Positions 43,738 to 43,885 of a stretch of DNA of 43,885 bases are shown in pieces (the first letter of the stretch is position 1; each line of letters starts with the position of its first letter). The translations under genes and the position numbers were made by a program. Source of the stretch: Propionivibrio sp. (GTDB taxonomy: Bacteria; Pseudomonadota; Gammaproteobacteria; Burkholderiales; Rhodocyclaceae); contig NZ_JAEUOI010000204.1 in NCBI RefSeq assembly GCF_016790145.1, positions 1-43,885 of the forward strand. The letters are read 5' to 3'. The notes below the pieces were generated by a model. The model ran no database searches. It worked only from the letters and a program-made list of their open reading frames with translations, and was not told the origin of the DNA.

Positions 43738-43885
43738 TCAGCAACGGAAGCGGCTGACCAGCCGGGTCAGTTCGCTGGAAATCCTTTCCAGATCGTCGGC
43801 CGTTTCTGCGGTCGAGTGCATGGCGGCGCTGGTCTCTTCAACCATCGAGGCGATTTCCTCGACCTTCTGCGCAATGCTGTTGCTG
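43738..43885 (-). CDS. Methyl-accepting chemotaxis protein, C-terminal end (runs off the window)
   Basis: The minus strand from the window edge reads SNSIAQKVEEIASMVEETSA, then AMHSTAETADDLERISSELT and RLVSRFRC before TGA at 43738-43740. This is the terminal part of an MCP signalling domain, with the methylation-region EETSAA sequence recognisable. The signalling tip and sensory parts are outside the window. No CheR-binding pentapeptide ends the chain. The ~100 bases between it and the next gene show no feature except the promoter of that gene. Confidence 0.85.
   Translation of the reverse strand, partial: SNSIAQKVEEIASMVEETSAAMHSTAETADDLERISSELTRLVSRFRC

Noticed and set aside
1-43885. CRISPR arrays, rRNA and tRNA genes, complete insertion sequences
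   Set aside because: No regularly spaced identical repeats, no tRNA-like cloverleaf or rRNA words, and no full-length transposase were seen by eye; a tRNAscan/ISfinder run would settle the point.

Overview
The window looks like chromosomal DNA of a GC-rich betaproteobacterium, most likely Rhodocyclales (Dechloromonas/Azonexus/Accumulibacter-like). This is inferred from base composition, the style of the proteins and gene orders such as ybgC-tolQRAB-pal-ybgF-queE, ruvC-ruvA-perM-ruvB and a two-gene pqiA followed by pqiB and pqiC. No rRNA or tRNA gene was seen to confirm it.

Layout. 1-420 is the 5' end of aconitase (acnA, minus strand). A ~160 bp imperfect palindrome separates it from a large single-chain MmeI-type restriction-modification enzyme (726-4157) and a translationally coupled small pair with a DUF2283 member (4194-4624). 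Next come a KdpD-like kinase lacking the usual N-terminal half, a KdpE-like regulator and the K+ transporter Kup (5011-9297), which together suggest a potassium-responsive unit. Two small envelope genes follow (9500-10478). On the minus strand lies a pqiA(N)-pqiA(C)-pqiB-pqiC operon (14218-10638) for envelope lipid transport. A truncated integrase (14401-14718) precedes a coupled DUF2868 membrane protein / DUF3482 GTPase pair (14831-17762).

17857-19690 is a small genomic graveyard. It holds an intact XRE antitoxin beside a 5'-truncated RelE toxin, a chain of stem-loops that may be a structured RNA, a frameshifted HigA-type antitoxin, a 227 bp MITE with CTAG target duplication, and a HigB-type toxin cut at both ends.

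From 20752 leftward to rightward the minus strand is core genome: PilZ protein, queE, the complete Tol-Pal operon with ybgC, ruvB, an AI-2E/PerM permease, ruvA, ruvC, an EamA exporter and a large FecR/DUF6600 envelope protein with C-terminal repeats (30518-32953). Three unrecognised small genes (33452-34656) lie downstream of a SWIM-SNF2 helicase (34717-38115), followed by yebC. The right end is plus strand: a YjgR/HerA-like ATPase, a membrane protein combining a zinc ribbon with an HEAGH motif, and an HD-GYP-like protein. A duplicated-domain putative DNA-binding protein and the 3' end of a chemotaxis receptor close the window on the minus strand.

The parts most likely to repay attention are the stem-loop chain at 18651-18870, the MITE/toxin-antitoxin wreckage around it, the three-gene unknown cluster next to the SNF2 helicase, the zinc-ribbon/HEAGH membrane protein, and the DUF2868-DUF3482 membrane-GTPase pair. 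No CRISPR array or complete IS was seen.
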